Shown piece by piece: positions 62,755 to 64,000 of a stretch of 64,000 nt of DNA (position 1 is the stretch's first letter; each line of letters opens with the position of its first letter). The notes beneath the pieces are model-generated. The model saw only the letters and a program-made list of their open reading frames with translations. It ran no database searches and was not told the origin of the DNA. A program made the position numbers and the translations under genes. Source of the stretch: Thermohalobaculum sp963822985 (GTDB lineage: Bacteria > Pseudomonadota > Alphaproteobacteria > Rhodobacterales > Rhodobacteraceae); assembly GCA_963822985.1 (NCBI GenBank), contig CAWGJU010000003.1, forward strand, positions 1-64,000, given 5' to 3'.

Positions 62755-64000
62755 ATGGACGGAACTCGGGGAGTCATGCTCGGCGCGATTCGGACTGCCT
62801 GGCCCTTGTTGCTGGGCATGTTCATGCTGATGATCGGCAACGGCCTGCAGGGCACCGTTCTGGGCGTACGCGGCGGCGCCGAGGGCTTTTCCAGCACGAC
62901 GCTCGGCTATGTCATGGCCGGCTATTTCGTCGGCTTCCTCGGTGGGACGAGGGCGACCCCCTGGCTGCTGCGGAGGGTCGGGCATGTGCGCGTCTTCGCG
63001 GCGCTGGCCTCGCTGATCTCGGCCGCCTTCGTGCTCTATCCCACGATCGTCGACCCTATCGCCTGGTTCCTGCTGCGGCTGATCATCGGCTTCTGCTTCT
63101 CGGGCGTCTACGTCGTCGCCGAGAGCTGGCTCAACTACAGCGCGACGAACGAGACGCGCGGGCAGACCATGTCCGCCTACATCATTGTGCAGATGCTGGG
63201 CATCATCCTGGCCCAGGCGCTACTGAACGTCGCCGACCCTGGCGGATACGACCTCTTTGTCATCATGTCGGTCGTCGTCTCGGTCTCGTTCGCGCCGATC
63301 CTGCTGGCCTCGACGCCGGTACCGATGTTCGAGACGACGCGCGCCATGACGCTGGGGCGCCTGTTCCGGACCTCGCCGCTCGGCTGCGTCGCCATCTTTC
63401 TGCTGGGTGCCGTCTTCGCCTGCCAGTTCGGCATGAGCGCGGTCTATGCGACGGGCCGCGGGCTCAGCAATTTCCAGATCTCGATCTTCATCGCGACGAT
63501 CTATCTCGGCGGGTTGATCTGCCAGCCGGGAATCGGCTGGCTCTCCGACCGGATGGACCGGCGCAAGCTCATCACCATCATGACGGCGATCGGCGCGCTC
63601 GGATGCCTGATCTCTCCCGTGATCGGCCCGAGCTTCGCCACGATCGTCGCCGCAGGCTTCTTTCTCGGGGGCATCTCCAACCCGCTCTACTCGCTGGTCG
63701 TCGCTTATGTGAACGACTATCTCGAGCATGAGGATATGCCGGCGGCCTCGGCCGGGCTGATCATGCTGAACGGCACCGGCGCCATGGCCGCGCCTGTCAT
63801 TGTCGGCTATCTGATGGACAAGGTCGGTGATGCCGCCTTTTTCCTGTTCCTCTCGGCGCTTTTGGCGCGATCACCGTCTACGCCCTCTGGCGCATGCGGC
63901 GGCGCCCGGTCCGGGTCGTCGTCGGCGAGGTCGCGCCCGTGGTACCGGTGAGCCAGGTCATGAGCCCGCTCGCCGCCGATGTCGCCCGCGAGGCGGCGCT
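62755..64000 (+). pseudogene. MFS transporter, frameshifted and running off the window
   Basis: The start lies at ATG 62755 or ATG 62776 (MLGAIRTAWPLLLGMFMLMI), the latter better for a first helix. Helices and the loop GWLSDRMDRRKLITIMTAIG are MFS-type (YcaD group). Near 63862 one missing base in a T-run breaks the frame: FLSAL should continue FGAITVYALWRMRRRPVRVV, open to the window end. A sequencing deletion is likely. The 3' end is outside the window. Confidence 0.87.

Overview
The window is GC-rich chromosomal DNA from an alphaproteobacterium. Supporting families are the F1-ATPase inhibitor zeta subunit (DUF1476), DUF6314, DUF1127, an RSP_2648-type PIN protein, heterotetrameric sarcosine oxidase subunits, an FeS-type photolyase-like protein and the three-part PurS/PurQ/PurL enzyme. 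The purine and DUF neighbourhood recalls Rhodobacterales, but I cannot fix the order or genus.

1-8.15 kb is a pile-up of insertion sequences. An IS66 element (cut by the window start) sits in an IS630 transposase gene. An intact IS21-type element (3412-6072, with 6-bp target repeats) sits in the istA of a second IS21-type element, followed by an oppositely oriented IS21 remnant and the broken end of an unidentified gene. 8.18-10.8 kb is ordinary chromosome: rpmG, a frameshifted MFS transporter, a NUDIX hydrolase and a DUF983 protein. 11.24-15.52 kb looks like the wreck of a small integrative element. It is bounded by a 19-bp direct repeat at the 3' end of a DUF6152 gene, carries a decayed tyrosine recombinase with an excisionase-like fragment, and is loaded with an ISNCY-type element that is itself split by an IS3-type element.

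15.5-24 kb holds a mostly minus-strand catabolic-looking cluster: SDR dehydrogenase, two metallo-beta-lactamase hydrolases, acyl-CoA synthetase, isocitrate lyase/PEP-mutase-type lyase and a PrpF-like isomerase, then a plus-strand histidine phosphatase and peroxiredoxin. Six adjacent genes between 19.55 and 23.85 kb carry about 26 net +1 frame changes, best read as sequence or assembly errors. 24-35 kb holds envelope and housekeeping genes: a lipoprotein, an exported protein, a TPP-enzyme/acyl-CoA-ligase pair, galU, kdsB, cysQ, a lipoprotein hydrolase, RDD and bpt. 36-48 kb is the purine region (purB, then purC, purS, purQ, purL) interleaved with transporters, an exported glutathione peroxidase, a photolyase-like protein, a queuosine-precursor transporter and a ceramidase-like membrane protein.

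48-56.5 kb carries a PIN protein, an HNH-like protein, an RlmI-like methyltransferase, sarcosine oxidase soxD-soxA-soxG without soxB, a proline-rich repeat protein, a LuxR-type regulator and a DUF1127 protein. The right end has a DEAD-box helicase, tRNA-Tyr(GTA) with a clear promoter, an RlmB-type methyltransferase, a CoA-binding protein, metY, queA (apparently starting at CTG) and an MFS transporter running off the end. YhhQ, QueA and tRNA-Tyr all belong to queuosine metabolism. Frameshifts also occur in galU, soxA, both MFS genes and a small secreted protein, so indels recur across the window.
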